A stretch of 64,000 nt of DNA from positions 176,022 through 240,021 of the forward strand of contig MBFK01000093.1 in NCBI GenBank assembly GCA_001704765.1, in the 5' to 3' direction. The DNA is from Sinorhizobium shofinae. GTDB lineage: Bacteria; Pseudomonadota; Alphaproteobacteria; Rhizobiales; Rhizobiaceae. The position numbers and the translations under genes are program-made. Numbering within the stretch: the stretch's first letter is position 1; each line of letters starts with the position of its first letter. The notes beneath the pieces were generated by a model. That model saw only the letters and a program-made list of their open reading frames with translations. It made no database searches and was not told where the DNA came from. This document shows positions 55,485 to 64,000 of this stretch, in pieces.

Positions 55485-56306
55485 ATGGCGGATGTCGTTG
55501 CATTCAAGAAGGAAGAGCCGAACGGCCTGTTGCTGCGAGAGACGAACGGCCCGGTCTTGCGGCTGACGCTCAACAATCCTCCAGCCAACGCACTCTCGAT
55601 CGCGCTCATGCAGGCGCTCTCAGGCGAACTCGACGCTGTTGCCGTGGCTAAAGAGATCAAGGTTGTCGTGATAGCTGCTTCCGGCAAGGTCTTCTCTGCC
55701 GGTCACGACTTGAAAGAGATGACCTTGCATCGCGCCGACGAGGATCGCGGAAAGGCTTTCTTTGAACGCGCCATCCGTCTGGCGGCCGACATCATGCTGA
55801 AGATCACGCAGCTGCCACAGGCGGTCATCGCCGAGATCGACGGCCTCGCGACGGCGGCCGGCTGCCAGCTGGTCGCGAGCTGCGATCTCGCGATCTGCAC
55901 CGACAGCTCGACCTTCTGCACACCAGGCGTGAATATCGGCCTCTTCTGTTCGACGCCGATGGTGGCGCTGTCGCGCGCCGCGCATCGCAAGCAGGCGATG
56001 GAGATGCTGCTGACGGGAGAGACGATCGATGCCGGGACCGCCAAGGATTTCGGCCTCATCAATCGCATCGTGCCGCAACAATATCTGCGCCAGGTGGTCG
56101 ACAAGTACGCCTCCGTCATCGCCTCCAAGTCGCCCCAGGCACTGAAGATCGGCAAGGAAGCCTTCTATCGTCAGGCCGAATTGCCGCTCGCCGACGCCTA
56201 TGACTATGCGGTCGGCGTGATGGTCGAGAACATGCTGGCAAGCGACGCGCAGGAAGGGATCGGCGCCTTTCTCGGCAAGCGCATGCCGGAGTGGAAGGAA
56301 GACTAA
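55485..56306 (+). CDS. Enoyl-CoA hydratase/isomerase family protein
   Basis: A 273-residue crotonase: NPPANALSIALMQALSGELD, VFSAGHDLKEMT (oxyanion hole), LPQAVIAEIDGLATAAGCQLVASCDLAI and LTGETIDAGTAKDFGLINRIVP. The usual catalytic Glu positions are not both obvious, so the exact reaction is uncertain. Starts MADVVAFKKEEP. Confidence 0.88.
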   Translation: MADVVAFKKEEPNGLLLRETNGPVLRLTLNNPPANALSIALMQALSGELDAVAVAKEIKVVVIAASGKVFSAGHDLKEMTLHRADEDRGKAFFERAIRLAADIMLKITQLPQAVIAEIDGLATAAGCQLVASCDLAICTDSSTFCTPGVNIGLFCSTPMVALSRAAHRKQAMEMLLTGETIDAGTAKDFGLINRIVPQQYLRQVVDKYASVIASKSPQALKIGKEAFYRQAELPLADAYDYAVGVMVENMLASDAQEGIGAFLGKRMPEWKED

Positions 56307-56309
56307 CCT

Positions 56310-57146
56310 TCAGGCAAGCCTGAGCAGCAGGGCTCCGAGCGCGATCACGCAGGCGGCGGCAATGCGCCAGACGCTGACGCGTTCCTTGAGGAAGACGACG
56401 GAGATCACGACGGCGAAGAGGATGGCGGTCTCTCGCAGCGCCGCGACGGTCGCAACAGGCGCCTTGGTCATCGCCCAGAGCGCCAGGCCATAGGCGGCGA
56501 TCGAACCGGCACCGCCAATCAGCCCGCGCCACCAATGGTGGTGGACGTGCCGCAGCACGGGTTTGACGCCGCGGCTCGCGAAAGCCCAGGTAAAGAGAAG
56601 GACCGGCGGCAGCAGCGCCATCCACAGCGTGTATGAGATCGCATTGCCGGAGACCCGCGCACCCATGCCGTCGACGAACGTATAGCTCGCAATCACGCAG
56701 GCGTTGCAGAGGGCCAGTGCAATGGCTTTTTTGCCGCCGTTGCGCGACTCGAAGGCAAGCGTCAGCACGCCCGCTGAGATCGTCAGGATGCCGGCAAGTG
56801 CTCCGCCGGTCAGCTGTTCACCGACGACGATGCTGCTGGTGGAGGCAACGATGAGTGGCGCAACGCCGCGCATCAGCGGGTAGACGAGGCCGATGTCGCC
56901 GGCGCGGTAGGAGGCAGCCACGAGCTGGAAATAGGCGAACTGGAGGACTGCGGAAACGAGGATGTATCGCCAGGCTTCGGAGTTGGGTAGCGGCAGGAAG
57001 GGCAGCAAAGGCAGCGCCACGACCGCGGCGCCCAGCGCCACCATGGCGGCATCCAGCGACTTTTCCGAGCCCGCTTTGACGAGCGCGTTCCAGATCGCGT
57101 GCAGCAGCGCCCCGAAGAGCACGAGCGCAATGACATCAAGCGGCAA
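56310..57146 (-). CDS. EamA/DMT family transporter
   Basis: About 278 residues with ten membrane helices in two EamA repeats: FGALLHAIWNALVKAGSEKSLDAAMVALGA at the N-terminus and AYGLALWAMTKAPVATVAALRETAILFAVVISVVFLKERVSVWRI at the C-terminus. Substrate unknown. No ATG lies at the family start; TTG 57146 behind GAGG is likely. Confidence 0.85.
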   Translation of the reverse strand: MPLDVIALVLFGALLHAIWNALVKAGSEKSLDAAMVALGAAVVALPLLPFLPLPNSEAWRYILVSAVLQFAYFQLVAASYRAGDIGLVYPLMRGVAPLIVASTSSIVVGEQLTGGALAGILTISAGVLTLAFESRNGGKKAIALALCNACVIASYTFVDGMGARVSGNAISYTLWMALLPPVLLFTWAFASRGVKPVLRHVHHHWWRGLIGGAGSIAAYGLALWAMTKAPVATVAALRETAILFAVVISVVFLKERVSVWRIAAACVIALGALLLRLA

Positions 57147-57359
57147 GATGAACCTCAGCGGGCGATTTGGAAGGAAGTCTCCGCGTTTGTCGCTTTGCTC
57201 CGCTGGAAATGCAACCGGATTCGATGGATCGGCGTTGAGATAGTGGCAAGCGGCAACGAAACGGTGCAAATGCCCGGACGTGAACACAGGCTCGGTTGAC
57301 TCGTTGCCATGGGGCGCCAACTATCCGCGCCAACGATAACAATGTCCGGACGTGCAAGC

Positions 57360-57788
57360 ATGAACCACGATGTCTACCTGGATCACTACCTCGCCGACAT
57401 CCTGCGCGAGACCAAGACCATTGCTCTCGTCGGCGCGTCGCCGAAGGCGGAGAGGCCCAGCCACCGCGTCATGGCTTTCCTCCTGCGCAAGGGATACCGC
57501 GTCATCCCGGTCAATCCCGGTCATGCGGGCCGGACGATCCTCGACCAGGCCGTCGTGGCAAGGCTTGCGGATATCCGCGAGCCGATAGACATGATCGACG
57601 TCTTTCGCGCCGCCCACGCCTTGCCTGCACTGGTCGAAGAAATCCTCGCGCTACCGAACCTGCCGAAGGTGATCTGGGGCCAATTGTCGGTCCGCGACGA
57701 CGAGGCGGCCGCCAAGGCCGAGGCCGCCGGCATCAACGTGGTCATGGACCGTTGCCCGGCGATCGAATATCCGCGCCTGATCGGCTGA
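57360..57788 (+). CDS. CoA-binding domain protein (YccU-like)
   Basis: A 142-residue Rossmann-fold CoA-binding protein: TKTIALVGASPKAERPSHRVMAFLLRKGYRVIPVNPGHAGRTILDQAVV and GINVVMDRCPAIEYPRL. The conserved Cys near the C-terminus is typical. It precedes metZ by 23 bases. Confidence 0.9.
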   Translation: MNHDVYLDHYLADILRETKTIALVGASPKAERPSHRVMAFLLRKGYRVIPVNPGHAGRTILDQAVVARLADIREPIDMIDVFRAAHALPALVEEILALPNLPKVIWGQLSVRDDEAAAKAEAAGINVVMDRCPAIEYPRLIG

Positions 57789-57811
57789 TCGACAAACCCA
57801 TGGAGGACAGA

Positions 57812-59095
57812 ATGACGAAGACCGGCCCCGGTTTCAGCACGCTCGCCGTCCATGCGGGGGCCCAGCCCGACCCGACAACGGGCGCGCGGGCGACACCGAT
57901 CTACCAGACGACGAGCTTCGTCTTCAACGATGCGGATCACGCGGCCGCGCTTTTCGGCCTGCAGCAGTTCGGCAACATCTACACGCGCATCATGAATCCG
58001 ACGCAAGCGGTGCTGGAAGAGCGCATCGCTGCGCTCGAAGGCGGCACGGCGGCGCTGGCGACCGCCTCCGGGCATGCGGCTCAGCTTCTCGTCTTCCACA
58101 CCATCATGAGCCCGGGCGACAATTTCATTGCCGCAAGGCAGCTTTACGGTGGCTCCGTCAACCAATTCGGCCAGTCCTTCAAGTCCTTCGACTGGCAGGT
58201 TCGCTGGGCGGATTGCGCCGACCCTGAAAGCTTCGAGACCCAGATCGACGAGCGAACGAAGGCGATCTTCATAGAAAGCCTTGCCAACCCCGGCGGCATC
58301 TTCGTCGATATCGCTGCCATCGCCGAAGTCGCACGCCGGCACGGCCTGCCGCTCATCGTCGACAACACAATGGCCACGCCCTATCTGCTGCGACCGCTTG
58401 AGCACGGCGCCGATGTCGTCGTCCACTCGCTCACCAAGTTCATCGGCGGCCACGGCAACTCGATGGGCGGGATCATCATCGACGGCGGCACGTACGACTG
58501 GTCAAAATCAGGGAAATATCCGCTCCTCTCCGAGCCGCGTCCGGAATATGGCGGCGTCGTGCTGCACCAGGCCTTCGGCAATTTCGCCTTTGCGATTGCC
58601 GCGCGCGTACTGGGTCTTCGGGATTTCGGCCCGGCGATATCGCCTTTCAACGCCTTCCTGATTCAGACCGGGGTCGAGACGTTGCCACTCAGGATGCAGC
58701 GCCATTGCGACAATGCGCTCGCCGTCGCGACATGGCTGAAGGGGCAGGAAAAGGTCTCCTGGGTCCGCTACGCCGGGCTCGAGGACGACCCGAACCATGC
58801 GCTTCAGAAGCGCTATTCGCCGAAAGGGGCAGGTGCCGTCTTCACCTTCGGTCTTTCGGGCGGATACGAGGCGGGAAGGCGCCTCGTCGAAGGCCTGGAG
58901 ATGTTTTCGCATCTCGCCAATATCGGTGACACCCGTTCGCTGGTCATCCATCCCGCCTCGACGACCCATCGGCAGCTCACCCCCGAACAGCAGGCTGCGG
59001 CGGGGGCAGGGCCTGATGTGGTCCGTCTCTCGATCGGCATCGAAGATGTCGATGATATCATCGCCGACCTGGAGCAGGCGCTCGCAAGAATTTGA
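57812..59095 (+). CDS. metZ: O-acetyl/O-succinylhomoserine sulfhydrylase
   Basis: A 427-residue Cys/Met-metabolism PLP enzyme: FSTLAVHAGAQPDPTTGARATPIYQTTSFVF at the start, then SRIMNPT-like YTRIMNPTQAVLEERIAALEGG, and the PLP Lys in VVHSLTKFIGGHGNSMGG. The HPASTTHRQL motif follows. Length and motifs fit MetY/O-acetylhomoserine aminocarboxypropyltransferase; metY is an equally valid name. ATG 57812 lies seven bases behind GGAGGA. Confidence 0.9.
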   Translation: MTKTGPGFSTLAVHAGAQPDPTTGARATPIYQTTSFVFNDADHAAALFGLQQFGNIYTRIMNPTQAVLEERIAALEGGTAALATASGHAAQLLVFHTIMSPGDNFIAARQLYGGSVNQFGQSFKSFDWQVRWADCADPESFETQIDERTKAIFIESLANPGGIFVDIAAIAEVARRHGLPLIVDNTMATPYLLRPLEHGADVVVHSLTKFIGGHGNSMGGIIIDGGTYDWSKSGKYPLLSEPRPEYGGVVLHQAFGNFAFAIAARVLGLRDFGPAISPFNAFLIQTGVETLPLRMQRHCDNALAVATWLKGQEKVSWVRYAGLEDDPNHALQKRYSPKGAGAVFTFGLSGGYEAGRRLVEGLEMFSHLANIGDTRSLVIHPASTTHRQLTPEQQAAAGAGPDVVRLSIGIEDVDDIIADLEQALARI

Positions 59096-59223
59096 TGTTG
59101 TTCATCACAAACGTCTGATTTTTCCGCGCATACCTCTGACGCATTTCAACCGTCGATAGTGGGTGTAAGCTGAGGAAAACAAACAGGAATCCCCTGCCTG
59201 TGAATTTTTTGACGTTGAAGGTC

Positions 59224-59313
59224 ATGGATGAACGAGTGGTCAAGCTTCCGTCGTCGCTGCGGTTTGCCGCTTGGGGAATCGCATTCCTATTGCTGCTGCT
59301 GCTTTTCAAGTAA
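59224..59313 (+). CDS. Possible 29-residue membrane peptide
   Basis: An ATG at 59224 with TGAAGG just upstream opens a short frame encoding MDERVVKLPSSLRFAAWGIA, then a Phe/Leu-rich helix and FK before TAA. A basic N-terminus plus one hydrophobic helix is the form of known bacterial membrane micropeptides. No homologue is known to me. The rest of 59096-59418 shows no gene. Confidence 0.35.
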   Translation: MDERVVKLPSSLRFAAWGIAFLLLLLLFK

Positions 59314-59418
59314 TCGCTCTGCGCTAGCCGGCGGGTCAGAATCTTCGCCTTCTCGCCTCTTTCCTCTGCAGGTAACTCTCGTACCCACGACGGCCTGACC
59401 ACCTCGTGGGACGCGCTC

Positions 59419-59815
59419 TCAGTTGAGAGCGGCGCCGTGACACGGAATCGCCACTACGTTGTTGGTTTTCTCGAGATACTGGAGCCGCCACAGCACGTGT
59501 TCATCGGCGATGAACGGAAGGTCGGGCTTCGCATCGCCGAAATCGATGAAGACGGGGCATCGGCTACCTGCCCAACGTTCTACCAGCGGGTTCGCACGAT
59601 CGTGCATGAGCAGGCTTAGGCTCGTTCTTCCACGCGCGATGCCACTCTGTTTCGGGTTCCCACCAGCGATCGCAATTCCGAACGCTGGAATGGGCCCAGT
59701 GCCAGAGCTTCTTCGTGCCGCATTTGGCGATCACGCTAGCCCCGCAGCCTGGGCATTCGCCACGCGATGCGGGCGTCGCCTCCTGGCGGCCCCCTCCTAA
59801 AAGCGCAAACTTCAT
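59419..59815 (-). pseudogene. CoiA-like competence/nuclease protein, internal deletion
   Basis: The N-terminal part (from 59815) reads MKFALLGGGRQEATP, CPGCGASVIAKCGTKKLWHWAH and WWEPETEWHRAWK, the zinc-finger and start of the CoiA nuclease domain. It then runs out of frame. A second frame (59607-59419) gives a C-terminal-like piece (RWAGSRCPVFIDFGDAK ... EHVLWRLQYL). Most of the central nuclease domain is missing, so this is a deletion remnant. Confidence 0.65.
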
Positions 59816-60047
59816 TTCTTTGCTCCATACAGCAGACAGCCACGCCGCTACGGGCGCAACTTTATTCCATCGAAAAGGGGACTGGCGGCGCGGCTTGAGT
59901 GCCGCTTGGAGCTTCTTGGTGGGCAGGTTCGTCCTGCACTACTTCTTCATTAGCCGTCTGATCCGCCTGACGACTAGGTACAAGCTAAAAAATCGCGATG
60001 AGGAAATCAATCCTATCAAATGCGGACGACAACAGTACTCAGCCTAA

Positions 60048-61790
60048 TCATTCCGGCAAGCCGGCCATGCGATAGCCTTCGACGAAGCGCTGGACTGTCT
60101 CCGGATCGCGGGCGGGTTGTGCAGCGGCCCAGTGCGTAATCGTGAATTTTGGGGCCATTGCCATGAAAAGAGCTGCCTCACGCATCGCCTCGTCTCTGCG
60201 TCCGAGTTGGGCAAGGCTAGCCGCCAGTATTCGGCGCGAGGGGCTGCGGTAGATCGCCTCCATGCGCAAAATCTTGACGGCTTCTTCATATTGGCAGGCC
60301 GCGTAATGCGCGAGTCCAAGCTGCCAATAATACCACCCGGCCGGGTGCGGATTCAGTCGAAGCGCCCTTTGGGTCAGTTCGATCGCTTCCGATGCGCGAC
60401 CCGCGAACGCCGCAAGCTCCGAACAGATGGCCAGGGCATCCGCATTGTTTGGTTCCAGCGTGAAGGCGGCTGCGAACTCTTCATCGGACTCGGGCCAGCG
60501 TTTTTCATAGGCCAACAAATATCCGATAAACCAATGACCGGCAGCGTCGTTCTCGTCCAATGCTACTGCCTTGCGGGCCAGTTCAAGGGCTCGTGATCGG
60601 TTCTCTCCCGTGGGTTCGATGCTCTGCGCCCACAATTGCCAGTAAACAAAAGCCAGCCAGCGAAATGCCTCCGCATATTCGGAATCGATGGAGACTGCCT
60701 GGTTCAAGAGTATCTCGGCCTCGCGAAGCGCTTCTGGGGAACTGTTGAACGCTGAGATCAGACTTCGCCCGCGGACACAAAGGTCATAAGCTTCCAGGCT
60801 CTTCGGACGGTTGCGTGACGGTGATTCCGCCAAGCGTCCAACAAGGGCCTCGACGATCTTGTCTGTGACTTCGTCCTGTACGCCGAAAATGTCTTCGAGA
60901 TTTCGGTCGAAGCGTTCGGCCCAGAGATGATCTCCGCCAACGGCGTCGATGAGCTGAACGTTGATGCGCACGCGACCGGCGGCGCGGCGTGCACTACCCT
61001 CCACGAGGTAGCGGACGCCCAACTCGCGCGCAATCAATCGAACGTCGACCGACTTCCCCTTGTAGGCGAAGGTTGAATGGCGCGCGATGACAAACAGGCC
61101 GGCATTTCTTGAAAGGTCGGTAATAAGGTCTTCGGTCAATCCGTCTGTGAAAACGTCGTATTCGGCTTCCCCGCTCAGATTGGTGAACGGCAACACGGCG
61201 ATGGACGGCCTGGCAGGCAGCGGCAGCTCCGGCTTTTCTGCGTGATCCTTCGTGGCTGCGGGCTCGTAGAGTACGCGATAGACATGAACCTCTTCGGCGA
61301 TGTTTTTCAGGGATTTCGGCCCGAGATCATCGAAGCCAAGCGTGAGCTTCCGCTTAACTTGATCGCGGATGCCCGCGGACACGTAGATGGCACCCGGCTC
61401 GGCGAGGCTTTGTATCCTTGCGGCAATGTTGACGCCGTCACCATAGACGTCACCGCCGTCTATCACGACATCACCGAGATTGATTCCGATGCGCAAGACG
61501 ATACGGCGCGCCTCCGGCATGGCAACGTTTGAGTCCTGCATCTTCCGCTGCAGCTCGATCGCTCCGGACATGGCATTGACTGCGCTTGGGAACTCCAGGA
61601 GAACCCCGTCTCCCATCACTTTGACAATGCGGCCGCCATGTGCGCGCACGATAGGCTGGAGAATTGTCGCCCGGCGCTCCTTCAGCACTGCCAGCGTCGT
61701 AACTTCGTCCTCCTCCATCAATCGCGAATAACCAACCACGTCCGCGACGACGATGGCTGCAAGACGGCGCTGGATGCGTTCTTCGGCCAT
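60048..61790 (-). CDS. Class III adenylate cyclase with TPR repeats
   Basis: A 580-residue protein starting MAEERIQRRLAAIVVADVVGYSRLM. The cyclase domain (about residues 10-175) has DVVGYSRLME, KVMGDGVLLEF and GDVYGDGVNIAARIQSLAEPG. A TolB-like/adenylate cyclase-associated segment follows (RPSIAVLPFTNLSGEAEYDVFTDGLTEDLITDLSR), then TPR repeats from about residue 340. Rhizobia carry many such genes. An upstream in-frame ATG at 61832 would add 14 residues. Confidence 0.9.
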   Translation of the reverse strand: MAEERIQRRLAAIVVADVVGYSRLMEEDEVTTLAVLKERRATILQPIVRAHGGRIVKVMGDGVLLEFPSAVNAMSGAIELQRKMQDSNVAMPEARRIVLRIGINLGDVVIDGGDVYGDGVNIAARIQSLAEPGAIYVSAGIRDQVKRKLTLGFDDLGPKSLKNIAEEVHVYRVLYEPAATKDHAEKPELPLPARPSIAVLPFTNLSGEAEYDVFTDGLTEDLITDLSRNAGLFVIARHSTFAYKGKSVDVRLIARELGVRYLVEGSARRAAGRVRINVQLIDAVGGDHLWAERFDRNLEDIFGVQDEVTDKIVEALVGRLAESPSRNRPKSLEAYDLCVRGRSLISAFNSSPEALREAEILLNQAVSIDSEYAEAFRWLAFVYWQLWAQSIEPTGENRSRALELARKAVALDENDAAGHWFIGYLLAYEKRWPESDEEFAAAFTLEPNNADALAICSELAAFAGRASEAIELTQRALRLNPHPAGWYYWQLGLAHYAACQYEEAVKILRMEAIYRSPSRRILAASLAQLGRRDEAMREAALFMAMAPKFTITHWAAAQPARDPETVQRFVEGYRMAGLPE

Positions 61791-61959
61791 TTGAGCGGTA
61801 GGCTCCTCAACTGGTTGTAAAGCGCAACACAACTATTTTTTGTGGCCTGAGATGTCTGCGGCCATTCCGGCCTTACGGGGAAACATACGCCCGTTGTCAT
61901 CGGCACGACAAGGCGCATGCCGACGTTCCTGGCTTCGGCTTGCACGCCGTCATCATGTC

Positions 61960-62250
61960 GTGACAAATGATGACAGCAAAGACGCGTTTAGGCTCGTAAC
62001 CCTGAGCGCGAAGAACGTATGGATTTATGAGGCGCAGACCTTCACACCCTGCTGGCCGAGAACCTCGACTTACTCGGCGAGGCGTTGGGCATTGGCGATC
62101 TGGAACTGAAAAGCACGGAGGTTCCGGCCGGGGAATTTCGCCTCGACATTCTAGCGGAGGACCAAAACGGCAATCCGGTCCTCATAGAAAACCAATTTGG
62201 CAAGACGGATCATAGCCACCTCGGCCAGCTCATACATACATGGCGAGCCA
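61960..62250 (+). pseudogene. DUF4268/PD-(D/E)XK nuclease-like fragment with frameshift
   Basis: One frame reads AFRLVTLSAKNVWIYEAQTFTP, then near 62045 the match moves to another frame: LLAENLDLLGEALGIGDLELKSTEVPAGEFRLDILAEDQNGNPVLIENQFGKTDHSHLGQLI. The D-I-L ... I-E-N-Q pattern is the PD-(D/E)XK core. The match stops abruptly near 62245, where TPR sequence begins. Confidence 0.65.
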
Positions 62251-63021
62251 GCGCAAAGACGCGACTGCGATCTTTTCGTTCGCGGCCGCTCGCTCGCCAC
62301 GCAGTCACTCCGGGAAACAAGGGCGGCTCGTCCCCTGCTGATCAGGGCCATCGAGATCGAGCCAGACTTCGCCGGGGCACATGCCTGGCTCGCGATCAGT
62401 CACCATTTCGACGCGTTGTACTACGGGGAACCTATAGACGAACATCGCACTGCAGCCCGCTCTTCCGCCGGGAAAGCCGTCGAGATCGATCCGGAAAACG
62501 CCGAGGCACACATCGTTCTCGGCTATCTGCGTGCATATGAGGGGGAGTTCGAGGCAGGAGTGGCCGAGTTCGAGCAAGGGCTTCGTCTCAATCCCAATCA
62601 TTCCGAGGGCTGGGCCTTGCTTGCCGATCTCAGGGTTTTCGAGGGGCGGCCGATCGAGGCCATCGAATGCGCCCAGAACAGCTTTCGCCTCAACCCGTAT
62701 CCGCCTGGCGACCACTACTCTTTTCTCGGCTGGGCCCAGTATGCCGCTGGTCGGTATCAGGATGCCGTCGAAACGCTTCGCCAACCCCAGGCGGGTGGAC
62801 CTGGCGCAAAACGCAATCTTGCCGCAGCGCTCGCGCAACTCGGCCAAATAACAGAAGCGCGCGAGGTGGGGCAGGAATTCCTCTCGGAATTTCCGAATTT
62901 CTCGGCTCGGCAGTGGGGACGGACGCAGCCGTTCCGCGGCGATGCCCACCGTCAGCACTTTATCGAAGGCTATCTCAAGGCGGGCGTCGTCGGCAGCGCG
63001 CCTAACGACCGTTGGACATGA
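62240..63021 (+). pseudogene. C-terminal half of a TPR-containing adenylate cyclase-like protein
   Basis: From about 62240 the frame encodes CDLFVRGRSLATQSLRETRAARPLLIRAIEIEPDFAGAHAWLAISHHF and further TPR units to LAAALAQLGQITEAREVGQEFLSEFP and RQHFIEGYLKAG, homologous to the C-terminus of the cyclase at 60048. The cyclase and TolB-like parts are absent upstream, so it is a truncated copy fused to the DUF4268 remnant. Confidence 0.7.
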
Positions 63022-63129
63022 GGCTGTCGGGCCGACAACCATCCCGCTGTTCCTGGCCGAGATTTTCATGTGCTATGAGGTCCACCGCCGACTAAGAGGA
63101 AGACACGAGCGACGACAACTCATTAAGTT

Positions 63130-63333
63130 TGAACGACGGGCCAGAGCGTGAATGTCACCCAGTTGATGGAAAGCAAGTCGACGGGCAATTGCATTCTGGT
63201 CTCGGAAAGCACGCGATGGCGTCTTCGCGAGCATTTCACCTTCGAGCCGGTTCCCGACGTGCGGTCGAAGTCCGGTCATGCTCTACATGCCTATCGGTTG
63301 GTGCTCGATCGATCGCGAGGCGTTCGCGGCTGA
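63130..63333 (+). pseudogene. Fragment of a class III adenylate cyclase domain
   Basis: About 60 residues, NVTQLMESKSTGNCILVSES followed by TRWRLREHFTFEPVPDV and HALHAYRLV, resemble the end of a cyclase catalytic domain (VN.T...C.L.SE.TR...F...P...V...YRL). It lies downstream of the TPR fragment, opposite to normal domain order. Confidence 0.55.
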
Positions 63334-63348
63334 TCATCTCCCTCCGGG

Positions 63349-63561
63349 TCATTGCCACAAACGCTGGCTTAGAAAAGGCACGGCAAGCATTTTCAGCAGC
63401 ACGGGATCGCGAACGCCAAGCTCATAGGTGAATAGCAAGCGTGTGAGGATACCCTCTGCTTCATCGCTGCCGCGGGATGTCCGATGATCCTGCAACAATT
63501 CCTCGAACACTGCGCTCAGCGTGTCGACATCGTGAAGGGCAAAGGGAGATCGAATGGGCAT
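63349..63561 (-). CDS. Hypothetical protein (70 aa)
   Basis: Starts MPIRSPFALHDVDTLSAVFEELLQDHRTSRG, then SDEAEGILTRLLFTYELGVRDPVLL. The helical, amphipathic sequence looks like a real small protein of a type seen in rhizobia, but I cannot name a family. AGGAGATG precedes the ATG. Confidence 0.6.
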   Translation of the reverse strand: MPIRSPFALHDVDTLSAVFEELLQDHRTSRGSDEAEGILTRLLFTYELGVRDPVLLKMLAVPFLSQRLWQ

Positions 63562-63677
63562 AGCGCATCTCCTCCGTGGGCGCGACATCGCTAGGACGTC
63601 GGCGGCCCCGTTAATATTCCCGCTGATAACCAAAAGATGACCCCTGGCCGAGGTGGAGCTTTGAGACAGCCTGTATC

Positions 63678-64000
63678 CTAGTCTGGATTGGGCCAGGGTC
63701 GCGGCATGTAACCTGCGGGATAAGTGACGGCCATCCCGGCGAACGAGCTTTCTCCCTCCGTATGCACCCGTAGGCCGGGGGTCGACGGTAGTTCCCTTCG
63801 AACGTGGATGTCTATTCCCTGGAAATAGGCGTCCAGTCCGAGATCATGTTTCCGTACTTCGATCAGCTGGCACGCGACGCCAAATGTGGCCGTTCCACCG
63901 CAAGCTTCGCCAATCGGGAGGTCGCGTCCCCACAAGTGGTGTAGCTGGGCGGTAGCGAAGCCGCTCGCGAGCGCGCCCTCGACAGCGCCGTAGCGAGCGA
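63678..64000 (-). CDS. Hypothetical protein, N-terminus outside the window
   Basis: The frame is open from the right edge to a stop at 63678 (about 106 residues): YGAVEGALASGFATAQLHHLWGRDL, CGGTATFGVACQLIEVRKHDLGLDAYFQ, TPGLRVHTEGESSFAGMAVTYPAGYMP. No family recognised. It may start at TTG 63935 or continue beyond the window. Confidence 0.45.
   Translation of the reverse strand, partial: ARYGAVEGALASGFATAQLHHLWGRDLPIGEACGGTATFGVACQLIEVRKHDLGLDAYFQGIDIHVRRELPSTPGLRVHTEGESSFAGMAVTYPAGYMPRPWPNPD

Overview
This window reads as part of the chromosome of an alphaproteobacterium of the Sinorhizobium/Ensifer group. Protein sequences are rhizobial throughout: FixL and FixJ have the lengths and key-residue numbering of the S. 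meliloti proteins. The outer gene order (yceD-plsX-fabH-ihfA-merR on the left; exopolysaccharide genes, ctaA, argC, speB, rpsI-rplM and metZ on the right) matches, from memory, the S. meliloti main chromosome.

Layout. 1-3670: housekeeping genes (YceD C-terminus, plsX, fabH, ihfA, merR). 3678-36920: about 33 kb for anaerobic respiration. It holds a stress protein, ubiV-ubiU-ubiT and a ubiD-family gene (ubiquinone synthesis without O2), nnrU, norEFCBQD, hemN, a four-gene operon of poorly understood DUF2249/membrane/DUF59 proteins, nnrS, nirK-nirV, nnrR, pseudoazurin, napEFDABC, fixL-fixJ-fixT-fixK and a copper-handling operon. Together they encode nitrate to N2O reduction plus haem, quinone and copper support; no nos genes are in view. 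From memory, the nap/nir/nor/fixLJTK block lies on megaplasmid pSymA in S. meliloti 1021. Here it sits between merR and a tRNA-Pro whose 3' end faces the block, so it looks like a chromosomal island, although no integrase or duplicated att site is visible.

Regulation can be read from the DNA. Twelve TTG-N8-CAA dyads lie in front of operons. Seven have tTTG...CAAAg edges (ubi, nnrU/norE, norC, DUF2249 operon, nnrS, nirK, pseudoazurin). Four have aTTG...CAA followed by a base other than A (usp, nap, fixT, copper operon). The hemN site is intermediate. The two regulators encoded here, NnrR and FixK, differ at the recognition-helix position that reads this motif, so a split into NnrR and FixK targets is proposed.

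37136-38356: a DUF454 gene, a decayed stretch and tRNA-Pro(GGG). 38357-49046: a small exported protein, an exopolysaccharide cluster (glycosyltransferases, Wzy-like polymerase, priming transferase, export lipoprotein, Wzc-like protein with a degenerate P-loop, BcsL-type acyltransferase) and an acetyltransferase gene with two homopolymer frameshifts. 49049-59095: phosphoesterase, ctaA, argC, speB, ribosomal protein genes, thioesterase, enoyl-CoA hydratase, an EamA transporter, a CoA-binding protein and metZ. 59096-64000: a worn region with one intact adenylate cyclase-TPR gene among remnants of CoiA, DUF4268 and cyclase/TPR genes.
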